Notes: generated from the sequence alone by a model not told the origin. Shown: positions 26,981 through 36,404, counted from the first letter of the stretch. The stretch is 42,288 bases of DNA from Martelella lutilitoris (GCF_005924265.1 NZ_VCLB01000014.1:1-42288), one strand, 5' to 3'. Translations and numbers: made by a program.

Positions 26981-27694
26981 TTAAAGATCATCGGAACCGA
27001 CGGCCGGGGAATTGTCGTCCTTGGGACGCTCTCCCTGCGGCTGGGAGCCGGTGGCGATGTAGTAGATCATTTCCGCGATATTGGTGGCGTGGTCGCCGAT
27101 GCGCTCGATATTCTTGGCGCAGAACAGAAGATGCGTGCACGAGGTGATGTTGCGCGGATCCTCCATCATGTAGGTCAGGAGTTCGCGAAACAGCGAGGTG
27201 TAGATCGCGTCGATCTCGTCGTCGCGCTCGCGGATGGAGCTCGCCTTGTCGGCCTGGCGCGATGTATAGGCGTCCAGCACCTCCTTCAGCTGCAGGAGCG
27301 CCAGCTCGGACAGATGCTCGATGCCGTGGGCAAGCTTGCGCGGCACCCCGGAGCCCTGCACCGAGATCACCCGCTTGGCGGTGTTCTTGGCCATGTCGCC
27401 GACGCGCTCGAGATCGGATGCGATGCGGATCGCGCCCATGATTTCGCGCAGGTCAGCCGCCACCGGCTGACGGCGGGCGATGATGACGACGGCTTTCTCG
27501 CCGATCTCGCGCTCCGCCTCGTCAAGCACAAGATCGTCCTTGATCACCTTTTCGGCAAGCTCGGTGTCGGTGTTGACGAGTGCCGAAACCGACTCGCTCA
27601 CCATCTCCTCCGCCAGGCCGCCCATTTCGGAAATGCGGCGCTGGAGATATTTCAGCTCGTCATCGAATGCCGTCAGAATATGCGAGGGGGCCAT
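26981..27694 (-). CDS. phoU: Phosphate signalling protein PhoU
   Basis: This cytoplasmic protein made of two three-helix PhoU domains bridges the Pst transporter and the PhoR kinase and keeps PhoR off when phosphate is plentiful. The 237 residues are normal. The conserved E/DxxxD metal-binding patterns are visible in the two halves (around DLERVGDMAKN and NIERIGDHATNIAE). The ATG at 27694 has AGGAA upstream and is chosen over a start 11 codons earlier. It lies 40 bp after pstB. The C-terminal tail after the second domain is short and acidic. Confidence 0.96.
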   Translation of the reverse strand: MAPSHILTAFDDELKYLQRRISEMGGLAEEMVSESVSALVNTDTELAEKVIKDDLVLDEAEREIGEKAVVIIARRQPVAADLREIMGAIRIASDLERVGDMAKNTAKRVISVQGSGVPRKLAHGIEHLSELALLQLKEVLDAYTSRQADKASSIRERDDEIDAIYTSLFRELLTYMMEDPRNITSCTHLLFCAKNIERIGDHATNIAEMIYYIATGSQPQGERPKDDNSPAVGSDDL

Positions 27695-27734
27695 GTCTGT
27701 TCCTTCCTTGGCGTGAGCGTGCGGCAACCGCCCC

Positions 27735-28502
27735 TCAGCCGAAACGTCCCATGATGTAATCCTGGGTGCGCTGGTCCGCGGGATTGGTGAAAATCGTGTC
27801 GGTGCTGTTCTCCTCGACCATATGACCGAGATGGAACATGGCCGTGCGTTCGGAAACGCGCGCGGCCTGCTGCATGGAGTGGGTCACCATCACGATGGTG
27901 TAGTTTTCTTTCAGCTCAGAGATCAGTTCCTCGACGCGGGCGGTCGCGATCGGGTCGAGCGCCGAGCAAGGCTCATCCATGAGGATCACTTCCGGATTGA
28001 CGGCAATGGCGCGGGCGATACACAGCCGCTGCTGCTGGCCGCCGGAAAGGCTGGTGCCCGGCTCGTGAAGCCGGTCCTTCACCTCGTTGAACAGGCCCGC
28101 CTTGACCAGGCTGGTCTCGACGATCTGGTCGAATTCGCTGCGGTGGCGGGCAAGCCCGTGGATGCGCGGCCCGTAGGCGACATTCTCGTAGATCGATTTC
28201 GGGAATGGGTTGGGGTTCTGGAACACCATGCCGACGCGCGCCCTGAGTTCCACCACATCGATCCCCGAGGCATAGATGTCCTCCCCGTCAAGCGTGATCG
28301 TGCCGGTGACGCGACAATTGTCGATCGTGTCGTTCATGCGGTTGAGCGTGCGCAGGAAGGTCGACTTGCCGCAGCCCGACGGACCGATCAGCGCAGTGAC
28401 CGCGTTTTCGCGGATGTTCAGGCTGACATCGAACAGCGCGCGTTTCTGTCCGTAATAGACGGATACCGCCTGGCCGGCCATCTTGTAGGTCGTGTTGCTC
28501 AT
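27735..28502 (-). CDS. pstB: Phosphate ABC transporter ATP-binding protein
   Basis: This is the ATPase of the high-affinity phosphate importer, 255 residues. It has Walker [10 protein letters not shown] (40-48), the PstB-specific Q-loop [20 protein letters not shown], signature [15 protein letters not shown], Walker [14 protein letters not shown], and the switch histidine in VTHSMQQA. The ATG at 28502 gives the standard length; a longer frame upstream overlaps pstA in a way not seen in the family. It is 35 bp downstream of pstA. Confidence 0.97.
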   Translation of the reverse strand: MSNTTYKMAGQAVSVYYGQKRALFDVSLNIRENAVTALIGPSGCGKSTFLRTLNRMNDTIDNCRVTGTITLDGEDIYASGIDVVELRARVGMVFQNPNPFPKSIYENVAYGPRIHGLARHRSEFDQIVETSLVKAGLFNEVKDRLHEPGTSLSGGQQQRLCIARAIAVNPEVILMDEPCSALDPIATARVEELISELKENYTIVMVTHSMQQAARVSERTAMFHLGHMVEENSTDTIFTNPADQRTQDYIMGRFG

Positions 28503-28537
28503 TGTCTGTTTCCAAGTCTTTTCGCGTTCGCCATGGC

Positions 28538-29866
28538 CTATCTGCGTCGCTCGAAACGTCGTCTCAGGATGACGGCCGAAATGTTCATCAGGATGAGGAA
28601 CGCCAGAAGCACGATGATGGCGGCGGAGGTGCGTTCGACGAAGGCCCGCTCCGCCTCCCCCGCCCACATGTAGATCTGAACGGGCAGCGCCGTTGCCGGA
28701 TCGAGCGGGCTTGCCGGATAATCGGCGACGAAGGCGACCATGCCGATCAGAAGCAGCGGCGCGGTTTCGCCGAGCGCCTGGGCAAGGCCGATGATCGTTC
28801 CCGTCAGGATGCCGGGCATGGCCTGCGGCAGGACGTGGTGGAACACCGCCTGCATTTTCGAGGCGCCGACACCAAGTGCCGCCGACCGGATGGAGGACGG
28901 CACGGCCTGCAGCGCCGCGCGTGTGGCGATGATGATCGTCGGCAGCGTCATCAGCGTCAGCACAAGGCCGCCGACGAGCGAGGCGGAGCGCGGCAGCCCC
29001 AGAAGCCCGATGAACACGGCAAGCCCCAAAAGGCCGAAAATGATCGAGGGAACGGCCGCCAGATTGTTGATGTTGATCTCGATGATATCCGTGAAGCGGT
29101 TCTTCGGCGCGAATTCTTCCAGGTAGATCGCCGAGGCAACGCCGATCGGCAATGCCAGAAGCAGAACCACGCCCATCATGTAGAGCGTGCCGACAAAGGC
29201 GACGCCGATGCCGGCCGATTCCGGGCGGCTCGACGCGCCGTGGGTGAAGAAGCCGGTGTTGAAGGACTTTTGCATGAGGCCGAGCGCCTCAAGCCTTTCC
29301 ATCCATTCAAGCTGACGATCGGAAACGCGTCGACTTGTCTCCGGCACGGAAAGGTCGATCTGGCCCTTGTTGGCCGAGTCGATGTCGGCCGACGCCAGAA
29401 GCCGCACATTGACCGTTTCGCCGATTACCGCAGGGTCCTTCAACACGACGTCGCGCAATTCCACCCGGCTGGAGCGGGAGATCATCCGCATCGCCTCGCG
29501 CATTTCGGGACCGTTTGCCGGGCTGATTTCCAGCGTTTCGGCAAGCGCCGCCTCGACCAGTTCGGGATAGTCAGCCGTCAGCAGCAGGCGGGGATCGTCT
29601 TCCCGCGCGCCCTCGGGATCGATGACGGCGGCATCGAAGGTAATGGGCAGAGTGATGGTCGTCTGCTCGAAGGCGGTATAGCCCTTGCCGACAACGGAGA
29701 ACAGAAGGGCAGCGAGGAAGAAGATTCCGGCCGAGATCGCGAACATGCCGTAAAGGCGGAAGCGGCGTTCGGCGGCATGGCGGCGCCTCAGCCCCTTGCG
29801 CCGCGTTTCCGCCGGTTGCCGACGGCTTTCCTCCCGCTCGGTCGCTGTGCTGAATGTCTCGGTCAT
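28538..29866 (-). CDS. pstA: Phosphate ABC transporter permease PstA
   Basis: This is an inner-membrane permease of the Pst importer. At 442 residues it is longer than the E. coli protein (about 296) because of an N-terminal region of about 170 residues. That region has a membrane helix at about 45-65 and a periplasmic domain and matches the PstA-associated DUF3333 known in alphaproteobacteria. The C-terminal half has the transport domain with the EAA-type loop [28 protein letters not shown]. The ATG at 29866 overlaps the pstC stop by 4 bp (ATGA), so the two permeases are coupled. Confidence 0.96.
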   Translation of the reverse strand: MTETFSTATEREESRRQPAETRRKGLRRRHAAERRFRLYGMFAISAGIFFLAALLFSVVGKGYTAFEQTTITLPITFDAAVIDPEGAREDDPRLLLTADYPELVEAALAETLEISPANGPEMREAMRMISRSSRVELRDVVLKDPAVIGETVNVRLLASADIDSANKGQIDLSVPETSRRVSDRQLEWMERLEALGLMQKSFNTGFFTHGASSRPESAGIGVAFVGTLYMMGVVLLLALPIGVASAIYLEEFAPKNRFTDIIEININNLAAVPSIIFGLLGLAVFIGLLGLPRSASLVGGLVLTLMTLPTIIIATRAALQAVPSSIRSAALGVGASKMQAVFHHVLPQAMPGILTGTIIGLAQALGETAPLLLIGMVAFVADYPASPLDPATALPVQIYMWAGEAERAFVERTSAAIIVLLAFLILMNISAVILRRRFERRR

Positions 29867-31353
29867 TCATACTGCTCCCGGTATTTGCGCACGATGTAAA
29901 GCGCGTAGACATTGAGGCAGAGCGTGATCACGAACAGCGTCAGGCCGAGCGCAAAAGCGACCAGCGTCTGCGGCGTGTCGAACTGCAGGTCGCCCGTCAA
30001 CTGGTTGACGATCTTGACCGTGACGGTCGTCATTGGCTCCAGCGGGTTCAACTGCAACTGCGCGGCAACGCCTGCGGCAAGCACCACGATCATCGTCTCT
30101 CCAATCGCGCGCGAGGCGGTCAGGAGAAGCGCGCCGACGACGCCGGGCAAAGCCGCCGGCAGGACCACGCGCTTGATCGTTTCCGAGCGCGTGGCGCCGA
30201 GAGCAAGCGAGCCCTTGCGCAGGCTGTCCGGCACCTGGCTGATGATATCGTCCGAAAGCGAGGAGACAAAGGGAATGAGCATGATGCCCATGACCACGCC
30301 GGCCGTCAGCACCGACTGCGCCTCGATGAAATTGCGGTAGCTGCCGGTGAAAAGCCCGTTCAGTTCCGCCGAGATGTCGCGCAGCAGCGGGCCGACAGTG
30401 ACGAGCGCGAAAAAGCCGTAGACGATGGTGGGGATGCCCGCCAGCACCTCCAGCAGGGGCTTGGTGAGCGAACGCAGGCGCTGGCCTGCATATTCCGACA
30501 TGTAGATCGCCGCATAAAGCCCGACCGGCACGGCAACCGCCATGGCGACGAGGGAGATGTAGAGCGTCCCGGCGAGAAGCGGGATCAAGCCGAACTGCCC
30601 GGACGAACCGGCCTCGCCGGCCGCGGCAAAGCGCGGATCCCAGACCGTGCCGAAGAAGAAATCCGCCGGCGGCACGGCGGAGAAGAAACGAAGCGTCTCC
30701 GTCAGCATCGACAAGACGATGCCGACGGTTGTGAGGATCGCGATGGTGGAGGCGAGCAGCAGCGCGGCAAGCACGGTCTGCTCGACGCGCCTGCGCGCTG
30801 CAAAGGCAGGCCGCACTGAACGGTAAGCAAGTCCCAGCGACACCAGGGCGAGCGCGAGAACCGCCGCCGCCATCGCCGCGTTCGACAGTGCCGAAAGCGC
30901 GTTCAGCCTTTCGGCGGACGTAAGGACGAAGGGACGCGGTGCGGCGGCAAGCGGAATGCCGCGCTCGGCCAGCACGGCGCGCAGCGCGCCGGCATCCTCG
31001 TCGACCCGAGCGCGCGCTTCTTCCGGCAATTGCCTGAGGCCATAGGCAACCGAGACGACGGTATTATAGACGAGGTTCTGCGCCGCCGCCGGCTGTTCCT
31101 TCACGCTTTCGGGGAAGCCGGTGCGGATTTCGGCGCCGATGATCAGCGGACTTGCCACCATCCAGGCCGCCATCAGCAGCAGCGCCGGGGCAACGGCGGC
31201 GATCGCCGCGAAGCTCGCGTGATGGGCGGGCCGTGAATTGAGGCGCGACAGGCTTTCGCCGGCGAGCGCATAGGCTTTCGCCCGCGCCGAGAAATAACCG
31301 GCAACGCCAAGCGCGATTACAAGCGCCAATATGATCAAAAAGACATGCGTCAT
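29863..31353 (-). CDS. pstC: Phosphate ABC transporter permease PstC
   Basis: This is the second permease of the Pst system, 496 residues, with an N-terminal extension (helices near residues 2-20 and 55-75, then a periplasmic segment) typical of alphaproteobacterial PstC. The transport domain follows, with its EAA loop SLALGATRSETIKRVVLPAALPGVVGA and the helices around AIGETMIVVLAAG. The first ATG (31353) is chosen; a GTG 11 codons upstream has no better signal. It follows pstS after 74 bp and overlaps pstA by 4 bp. Confidence 0.95.
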   Translation of the reverse strand: MTHVFLIILALVIALGVAGYFSARAKAYALAGESLSRLNSRPAHHASFAAIAAVAPALLLMAAWMVASPLIIGAEIRTGFPESVKEQPAAAQNLVYNTVVSVAYGLRQLPEEARARVDEDAGALRAVLAERGIPLAAAPRPFVLTSAERLNALSALSNAAMAAAVLALALVSLGLAYRSVRPAFAARRRVEQTVLAALLLASTIAILTTVGIVLSMLTETLRFFSAVPPADFFFGTVWDPRFAAAGEAGSSGQFGLIPLLAGTLYISLVAMAVAVPVGLYAAIYMSEYAGQRLRSLTKPLLEVLAGIPTIVYGFFALVTVGPLLRDISAELNGLFTGSYRNFIEAQSVLTAGVVMGIMLIPFVSSLSDDIISQVPDSLRKGSLALGATRSETIKRVVLPAALPGVVGALLLTASRAIGETMIVVLAAGVAAQLQLNPLEPMTTVTVKIVNQLTGDLQFDTPQTLVAFALGLTLFVITLCLNVYALYIVRKYREQYE

Positions 31354-31427
31354 ATCGATCCAGACCGTCCGGGCAGTTCCGGACACTTGATTGCGGTCGC
31401 CTCAGACTTTCGGGCGGCGACCTTCAT

Positions 31428-32456
31428 TTATTGCAGCGCGGCCTCGAAGACCGCCAGCATCTCGGCGCGCTGTTCTTGCGACGCCGGCACAAGGCCATAT
31501 TCGGCAAGCGGGCCGTAGGGCCCTGCCATGCCGTCCGACAGGAAGAATTCAACATAGTCCTTCAGGCCCGGGATAGCTCCGACATGGGCCATCTTGACGT
31601 AGAAGAACAGAGGCCGCGACACCGGATATTCGCCGGTCCCCACCGTTTCGGCCGTCGGCGTCACGCCGGAAATCTTGGCAACGTTCAGCTTGTCGGCATT
31701 GTTGTCGTAAAAGGACAGGCCGAAAACGCCGAGGCTTTCCCGGTCGGAGACCACGCGCGCCAGCGTCTCGGTATAGTCACCGTCAATGCCCGGCGCCCGG
31801 CCATCCTTGCGAACGGCGATGCAGCGGCTCATGCCCTGCTTTGCGCCGAAGTTTTCCCTCAGATAAGGCAACGCGCCCGCCTGCTCGCAGCCGACGGCCA
31901 GAACCTTCTCCTCGAACACCTCGCGCGTGCCGTGCTTTTCACCGGGAATATAGGCCTTGATCTCTGTGTCGGGCAGCGCCGGATCGATCTCCGACCAGCG
32001 CGTATAGGGATTGTCCACGAGTGTGCCGTCGATCACGAGTTCGGCAGCGAGAGCGCGGTAAAGATCGAGCGGCGTCAGGTCCATGGCGGGCATGGAGGCA
32101 TCGGTGGCGAAGACGATCCCGTCATAGCCGAAGGCGATTTCAGCGATCCCGGTCACGCCGTTCTTCGCGCAGGCCTCGATCTCGCCCGGGCGGATCGGCC
32201 GCGATGCGTTGGCGATATCGATGGTGCGCGGACCGACGCCCCGGCAGAACTCCTTCAGGCCGGCCGAAGAGCCGCCCGATTCCACGATCGGCGTCTTGAA
32301 GTCGGGAAAGATCTCGCCGAAAGTCTCGGCGACGATCTTGGCGTAGGGCAGAACGGTCGACGAACCGGCGATCTGGATCTGATCTCGCGCTTGCACCGGG
32401 CCGCAGGCAAGAAACGCGGCGAAAACCGCAGCGGCCGGCATTACGAATAGCTTCAT
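31428..32456 (-). CDS. pstS: Phosphate-binding periplasmic protein PstS
   Basis: This is the high-affinity phosphate receptor of the importer, 342 residues. The signal peptide is residues 1-23 (ending VQA) with no lipobox, so it is soluble in the periplasm. The phosphate-binding blocks are IAGSSTVLPYA, ESGGSSAGLKEFCRG, and KHGTREVFEEKVL with its arginine. A pair of cysteines (in VGCEQAG and SRCIAV) probably forms a disulfide. It starts at ATG 32456. The upstream 167 bp carry phased Pho-box repeats, so it should be strongly induced by phosphate limitation and drive the pst genes. Confidence 0.96.
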   Translation of the reverse strand: MKLFVMPAAAVFAAFLACGPVQARDQIQIAGSSTVLPYAKIVAETFGEIFPDFKTPIVESGGSSAGLKEFCRGVGPRTIDIANASRPIRPGEIEACAKNGVTGIAEIAFGYDGIVFATDASMPAMDLTPLDLYRALAAELVIDGTLVDNPYTRWSEIDPALPDTEIKAYIPGEKHGTREVFEEKVLAVGCEQAGALPYLRENFGAKQGMSRCIAVRKDGRAPGIDGDYTETLARVVSDRESLGVFGLSFYDNNADKLNVAKISGVTPTAETVGTGEYPVSRPLFFYVKMAHVGAIPGLKDYVEFFLSDGMAGPYGPLAEYGLVPASQEQRAEMLAVFEAALQ

Positions 32457-32545
32457 GACGCGTCCCTTGCGGGTTACCTGTTTGCACCGTCTCGAGCGAT
32501 GCCTGGTCCGTCTCCGCCGCGAACCGGCGAAACCGGACAGCCCGG

Positions 32546-32602
32546 TTTTATGTCATTTTTGATTCAGTTTTATGACAGTTCAGACCATTGTTTTTATGAC
32601 GT
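32546..32602 (-). promoter_or_regulatory. Tandem Pho boxes upstream of pstS
   Basis: Read on the minus strand, three abutting 11-bp units lie at 32568-32578 (CTGTCATAAAA), 32557-32567 (CTGAATCAAAA) and 32546-32556 (ATGACATAAAA). A fourth related unit, ACGTCATAAAA, is at 32592-32602, two turns upstream. The first unit matches the PhoB consensus CTGTCAT plus an A/T run exactly, and the 11-bp phasing is that expected for head-to-tail PhoB dimers. The block is 90-146 bp upstream of the pstS start. Confidence 0.85.
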
Positions 32603-32623
32603 TTTTAATAAGCGTCGACGGAG

Positions 32624-33910
32624 TCAGAATCGCACCGTGAATGTCGTGCCCTTGCCAACCGCGGACTTGACCACCAGCCGCGCGCGATGGCGGGTGAGGA
32701 TATGCTTGACGATCGCAAGCCCCAGCCCAGTGCCCTTCTTCGAACGGCTGTCGGCAACCGAAACCCGATAGAAGCGCTCGGTCAGGCGCGGCACGTGTTC
32801 GGCGGGAATACCGGGGCCGTAATCGACGACGGAGACCTCCGTTCCGCCGTTTTCGAGCGGCTTCAGATAGACGTCGACCCTGCCGCCCTCAGCGCCGTAT
32901 TTGCAGGCGTTCTCGATCAGGTTCTCGAACACTTCGACCAGTTCGTCATTGTCGCCGTTCACTATAACCGGTTCTTCCGGCAGGAACAGATTGATGGCGA
33001 CGTCCAGTTCCTCGGCAAGCGGCAGAAGGCTGTCGCGCACATGTTCGAGCAGCGCGTTGAGCTTCACCTTCTGGTCCGGAGAAAGATGGGCCTTGGCCTC
33101 GAGGCGGGACAGCGACATCAGGTCGTCGACAAGCCGGCTCATGCGGGTCGCCTGGTCGAGCATGATCGGCAGGAACCGCTCCTGCGCCTTGGCATCGTTC
33201 TTGGCCGGGCCCTGCAGCGTTTCGATATAGCCACGCAGCGAGGCAAGCGGCGTTCTCAGTTCATGACTGGCATTGGCAACGAAATCGGAGCGCATCCGGT
33301 CGATCCGCCTGGCCTCGGAAATATCGCGCAGGATCAGCATGAAAACCGGCCTGCTTCCCTCTGTGTCGGCGACGGGGGCCACCCGGACGAGATAGACGCG
33401 TTCGGACGGCAGGCGCTCGGAATATTCAATCTGGTTGGAGCGGCCATTGGCGAGCGTATCGCGGATGATGTCGAGCACGCCCGGCGCGCGCATGCGGGCC
33501 GAGATGTGCGATCCGAGCGGGAAACTCCCAAAAGTGCTGCCGGCCGAGCGGTTCTGGAACAGCACGGTTCCGTCTGCGGCCAGAAGATAGATTGCCAGGT
33601 CAATTTCGTCGAGAAAACGCGGCAGGTCGCCGAAATCGATCCGTCCCTCGCCGGGTTCCGATACTTCGTCCGGCGTTTCTGTTTCATCCCCTGCGGGCAC
33701 GGCGCCGATGAGGGCCGCGATCGAAACGGCAAGCCAGCCAACAGCCACAGCCGCTGGCGGGGCGAGGCCGAAAAAGAAGGCGGAAACGGCGACGACGGCG
33801 GCAACCACAAGGACAAGCCGCGCGGCCAGTGCCCGGGCCGCAATCGCCCTAACCGTCTCGTCCACCCTTTTCACCTGATTCCCTCGAATTCTCTGCAAGT
33901 AGCGTTGCAT
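32624..33910 (-). CDS. phoR: Phosphate regulon sensor histidine kinase
   Basis: This is the membrane-bound kinase/phosphatase for PhoB. Two membrane helices (about 30-48 and 52-71) are joined by only a few residues, so there is no periplasmic sensor domain, as usual for PhoR. A PAS domain (about 95-195), the HisKA domain with phospho-His216 in ANASHELRTPLASL, and the ATPase domain with NLIENACKYG (N box), DYGPGIP (G1) and GTGLGLAIVKHI (G2) follow. The ATG at 33910 has no ribosome-binding site and lies beside a Pho-box-like unit. A GTG at 33874 with GAGGG upstream may be the true start. It is followed by pstS after 167 bp. Confidence 0.95.
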   Translation of the reverse strand: MQRYLQRIRGNQVKRVDETVRAIAARALAARLVLVVAAVVAVSAFFFGLAPPAAVAVGWLAVSIAALIGAVPAGDETETPDEVSEPGEGRIDFGDLPRFLDEIDLAIYLLAADGTVLFQNRSAGSTFGSFPLGSHISARMRAPGVLDIIRDTLANGRSNQIEYSERLPSERVYLVRVAPVADTEGSRPVFMLILRDISEARRIDRMRSDFVANASHELRTPLASLRGYIETLQGPAKNDAKAQERFLPIMLDQATRMSRLVDDLMSLSRLEAKAHLSPDQKVKLNALLEHVRDSLLPLAEELDVAINLFLPEEPVIVNGDNDELVEVFENLIENACKYGAEGGRVDVYLKPLENGGTEVSVVDYGPGIPAEHVPRLTERFYRVSVADSRSKKGTGLGLAIVKHILTRHRARLVVKSAVGKGTTFTVRF

Positions 33911-33917
33911 ATACGTC

Positions 33918-33928
33918 TTTTGTGACAG
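33918..33928 (-). promoter_or_regulatory. Pho-box-like unit before phoR
   Basis: CTGTCACAAAA on the minus strand resembles one PhoB half-unit. The next 11 bp (GACGTATATGC) match poorly. It is 8 bp from the ATG at 33910 or 44 bp from the GTG at 33874. It lies in the only gap (39 bp) between phoR and the gene before it. It could give phosphate control of phoR, but one half-unit is weak evidence. Confidence 0.35.
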
Positions 33929-33949
33929 GAATATTCAACGCTGCAAAAC

Positions 33950-35227
33950 TCAGTCGGCGAACTGCGCACGGATTGCGAAGATGTCGAGCGGCGCGCCCCC
34001 GCCGCTGAGATCGCTCGAGATCATCAGCCGCGTCGGCACCACGCCGCCCCGGCTCGGATCGAGCAGGACCACGAGGCTTTCGCGATGGGCGCTCGGGGTG
34101 AACCGATGGCGCTGGCAGCCGTCGATCGTGCCGTCAGCGCAGTAGATGCCGACCTGCTGGCCGCCGCCGTCCGGCGCCAGCACGCTGACCTCGACCAGCA
34201 CCGGCCCTTCCTCAAGCATGCCCCTGACCGCCGTCGGCAGGGCGACGGTTACCGCGCCGGCATCGCCCGTCGCCTGCGATGCGATCTCGACGGCCGGCAA
34301 ACTATCGACCGTGACATTGGCCATGGCCGCAGCAGGCCCCGGAACGAGGCCGTTCGCACCGCCCGGCTGGAACACCGCGGTCCAGCTGGATGCGCCCTCG
34401 AAATCTTCCGCCTCGATCAGCGGCGCGGGATTGGGCACGGCGGTATCGAGCGTTTCCGGGTTGAGGGCGAAATTGGAGGTGACGACCCACCATCCGCCGA
34501 ACAGCAGGAAGGCGAGGACGACGACGGCGATCAGCGCCCGGGCGAAAAACCCGCGTTTGCGCGGCGGGCGCTCCGTCCGTTCCGGGCGGCGAGCCTTTTG
34601 CTTTTTCTTCGGGCGCTTCGGCTTCGAAGCCTTCAGCGTCTTGCCGACCGGCCGGCGCTCCTCGGCTGCGGCCGTGATATCGTCGATCGCGGAAAACTCT
34701 CCGGCGTCGAGATGGCCGCTGTCCTTGCGATCCTCCGGAGAAACCGCGAAATCGGCCTCGGTGAAATCGGCGTCCCGTCTGCTATCGGGCTCCACGACCG
34801 GGCTTGCGGGATAATCGAAATGCGCCTGCGGTTCCGTATGAAACGCCATGTCTTCGATCTCGGGTTCGCCCGGCTGCTCCGGCTCGAAGGAAGGCTCCCG
34901 CTCTTCCGGCGGTTCGGCGGAGCTACGGCGGCTCGAACCTTCCGGCACACGACCGACGGCGAAGGGATCATCAAACACATCGGGACGCGGCTGGCGCGCG
35001 GCGCGCGCTTGCCGCGCGGCTTCCGCTTCCTCGCGCTCGATTGCGGTAATGATCTCGTCGAGCCGGCGACGCTGGCGGCCGATCGCCTTGGAATCCGTGA
35101 TGCCCTGTTTGGCAAGGCCGCTTTCCAGCGCTTGGCGCGCGGACTGGTAAATCCGCGCACGTTGGTTGGCATCCTCCCTGTCGGTGCTTTCCAGCGCTTT
35201 CCTGATGGCTTGTTCCAGTCCGCTCAC
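33950..35227 (-). CDS. Membrane-anchored protein of unknown function upstream of phoR
   Basis: This 425-residue protein has a clear three-part design. Residues 1-78 form a charged helical region with coiled-coil character (ARQALESGLAK, LDEIITAIEREEAEAARQARAA). Residues 80-190 are acidic, proline-rich and probably disordered. Then comes a very basic stretch (197-227, rich in Lys/Arg/Pro) and one membrane helix at about 228-250. The C-terminal 175 residues should be periplasmic and contain a likely beta-sandwich with the cysteine pair in GIYCADGTIDGCQRH. The start is GTG at 35227. It precedes phoR by only 39 bp and could share a transcript. I do not recognise the family; a role in the envelope is only suggested by topology. 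Confidence 0.75.
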   Translation of the reverse strand: MSGLEQAIRKALESTDREDANQRARIYQSARQALESGLAKQGITDSKAIGRQRRRLDEIITAIEREEAEAARQARAARQPRPDVFDDPFAVGRVPEGSSRRSSAEPPEEREPSFEPEQPGEPEIEDMAFHTEPQAHFDYPASPVVEPDSRRDADFTEADFAVSPEDRKDSGHLDAGEFSAIDDITAAAEERRPVGKTLKASKPKRPKKKQKARRPERTERPPRKRGFFARALIAVVVLAFLLFGGWWVVTSNFALNPETLDTAVPNPAPLIEAEDFEGASSWTAVFQPGGANGLVPGPAAAMANVTVDSLPAVEIASQATGDAGAVTVALPTAVRGMLEEGPVLVEVSVLAPDGGGQQVGIYCADGTIDGCQRHRFTPSAHRESLVVLLDPSRGGVVPTRLMISSDLSGGGAPLDIFAIRAQFAD

Positions 35228-35451
35228 AATTTCATCCCGTCACGTTTCATGAGGCGCTCAAAACGCTATTGACAGTGTTTCCCCCGTCCGATCAAGGCAA
35301 AACAGCGAATGCCGCCTTTGGCGAGGCAATAGCCTCTTCGACCGGTGTTCAACGCCTGACAGCCTCAAAGCGTTGCAAAAGCGCGCGAAAAATGTCTCCC
35401 TTGCGGCCAATGTGCCCCATCATCGGCATGGGGACAAAGCCTGAGGAAACA

Positions 35452-36213
35452 ATGTCGCAAACTTTTCGCCTCGACGACCTGATGCAGATGGCCCGCACCG
35501 AAGGCCGGATCGTGGCCGAGGACGCCGCAAAGCGCATGGGCGTTACGGTGCAGACGATAAGGCGCGATCTCCTGAAGCTTGCCGAGGCGGGCAAGCTCAC
35601 CCGCGTCCATGGCGGCGCGGTTCTGGCGTCGGGCACCAGCAATATCGGCTATGCGGACCGGCGTGCGCTCAACACCGCGGAAAAGGCGGCGATCGCCGCC
35701 GCCTGCGCGGCCGAAATTCCCGACAATGCCGCGATCTTCATGAATATCGGCACGACCACCGAAGCCGTCGCCCAGGCCCTTCTCGGTCATCGCGGCATTC
35801 TGGTTGTCACCAACAATATCAATGTCGCCAATACGCTCGTCGCCAATCCGGACTGCGAGATCGTGGTCGCCGGCGGGCAGTTGCGGCGCACCGACGGCGG
35901 CTTGGTGGGAACGCTTGCCAACCGCATTGTCGATGAATTCAAGTTCGACCTCGCCATCATCGGCTGTTCGGCGATGGACGCGGACGGCGACCTTCTTGAT
36001 TTCGACATGCTGGAGGTCGGCGTCAGTCAGACGGCCATCAGACGCGCGCGCAAAACCTTCCTCGTAGCAGACCACACCAAGTTCACCCGCTCCGCTCCGG
36101 CCCGGATCGCCTCGCTTGCCGACATAGACACATTCTTTACCGACCGGCCGCTCGATGCCGCGCTCACCGCGCGCTGCAAGGCCTGGAACACGCGGGTCGT
36201 CATTGCCGGTTGA
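35452..36213 (+). CDS. DeoR/GlpR family transcriptional regulator
   Basis: This 253-residue sugar-responsive regulator has the N-terminal winged HTH AAKRMGVTVQTIRRDLLKLAEAGKLTRVHGGAV (about residues 25-57), the DeoR signature. The C-terminal DeoRC domain has the phosphosugar-binding loop NIGTTTEAVAQAL and the blocks VTNNINVANTL, VAGGQLRRTDGGLVG and FLVADHTKF. Ligands of this family are usually phosphorylated sugars. The ATG at 35452 has GAGGAAAC upstream; the open frame begins 61 codons earlier but that part is not conserved. The target genes are unknown; the next gene downstream on the same strand is a solute-binding-like protein, 243 bp away. Confidence 0.92.
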   Translation: MSQTFRLDDLMQMARTEGRIVAEDAAKRMGVTVQTIRRDLLKLAEAGKLTRVHGGAVLASGTSNIGYADRRALNTAEKAAIAAACAAEIPDNAAIFMNIGTTTEAVAQALLGHRGILVVTNNINVANTLVANPDCEIVVAGGQLRRTDGGLVGTLANRIVDEFKFDLAIIGCSAMDADGDLLDFDMLEVGVSQTAIRRARKTFLVADHTKFTRSAPARIASLADIDTFFTDRPLDAALTARCKAWNTRVVIAG

Positions 36214-36360
36214 GCCCTTCACGAAACCACCGGAATGTCCGCCCGAACGCCGGCGAGGGAACAAACCGGCCCCTGCCCGCTTTGATAGCGTAAGGAGCGG
36301 CCTGCCGCCCGCCAGAACGCATGCCTTTGGAAACCGACAGCTGTCGCGCCGCCCTTGAGC

Positions 36361-36404
36361 GCATCGGCCCGAAAACCGGAACCGGTTTTCGGAAAGCACG
36401 ATGC
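36361..36404. repeat. Palindromic intergenic repeat
   Basis: CCGAAAACCGG and CCGGTTTTCGG are perfect 11-nt inverted arms separated by AA (36369-36392). They are flanked by a second pair of arms, GCATCG (36361-36366) and CGATGC (36399-36404). It lies between the DeoR gene and the solute-binding-like gene, within 243 bp that otherwise hold no gene I can support. The sequence type is one I recall as very frequent between genes in rhizobia. Confidence 0.7.
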
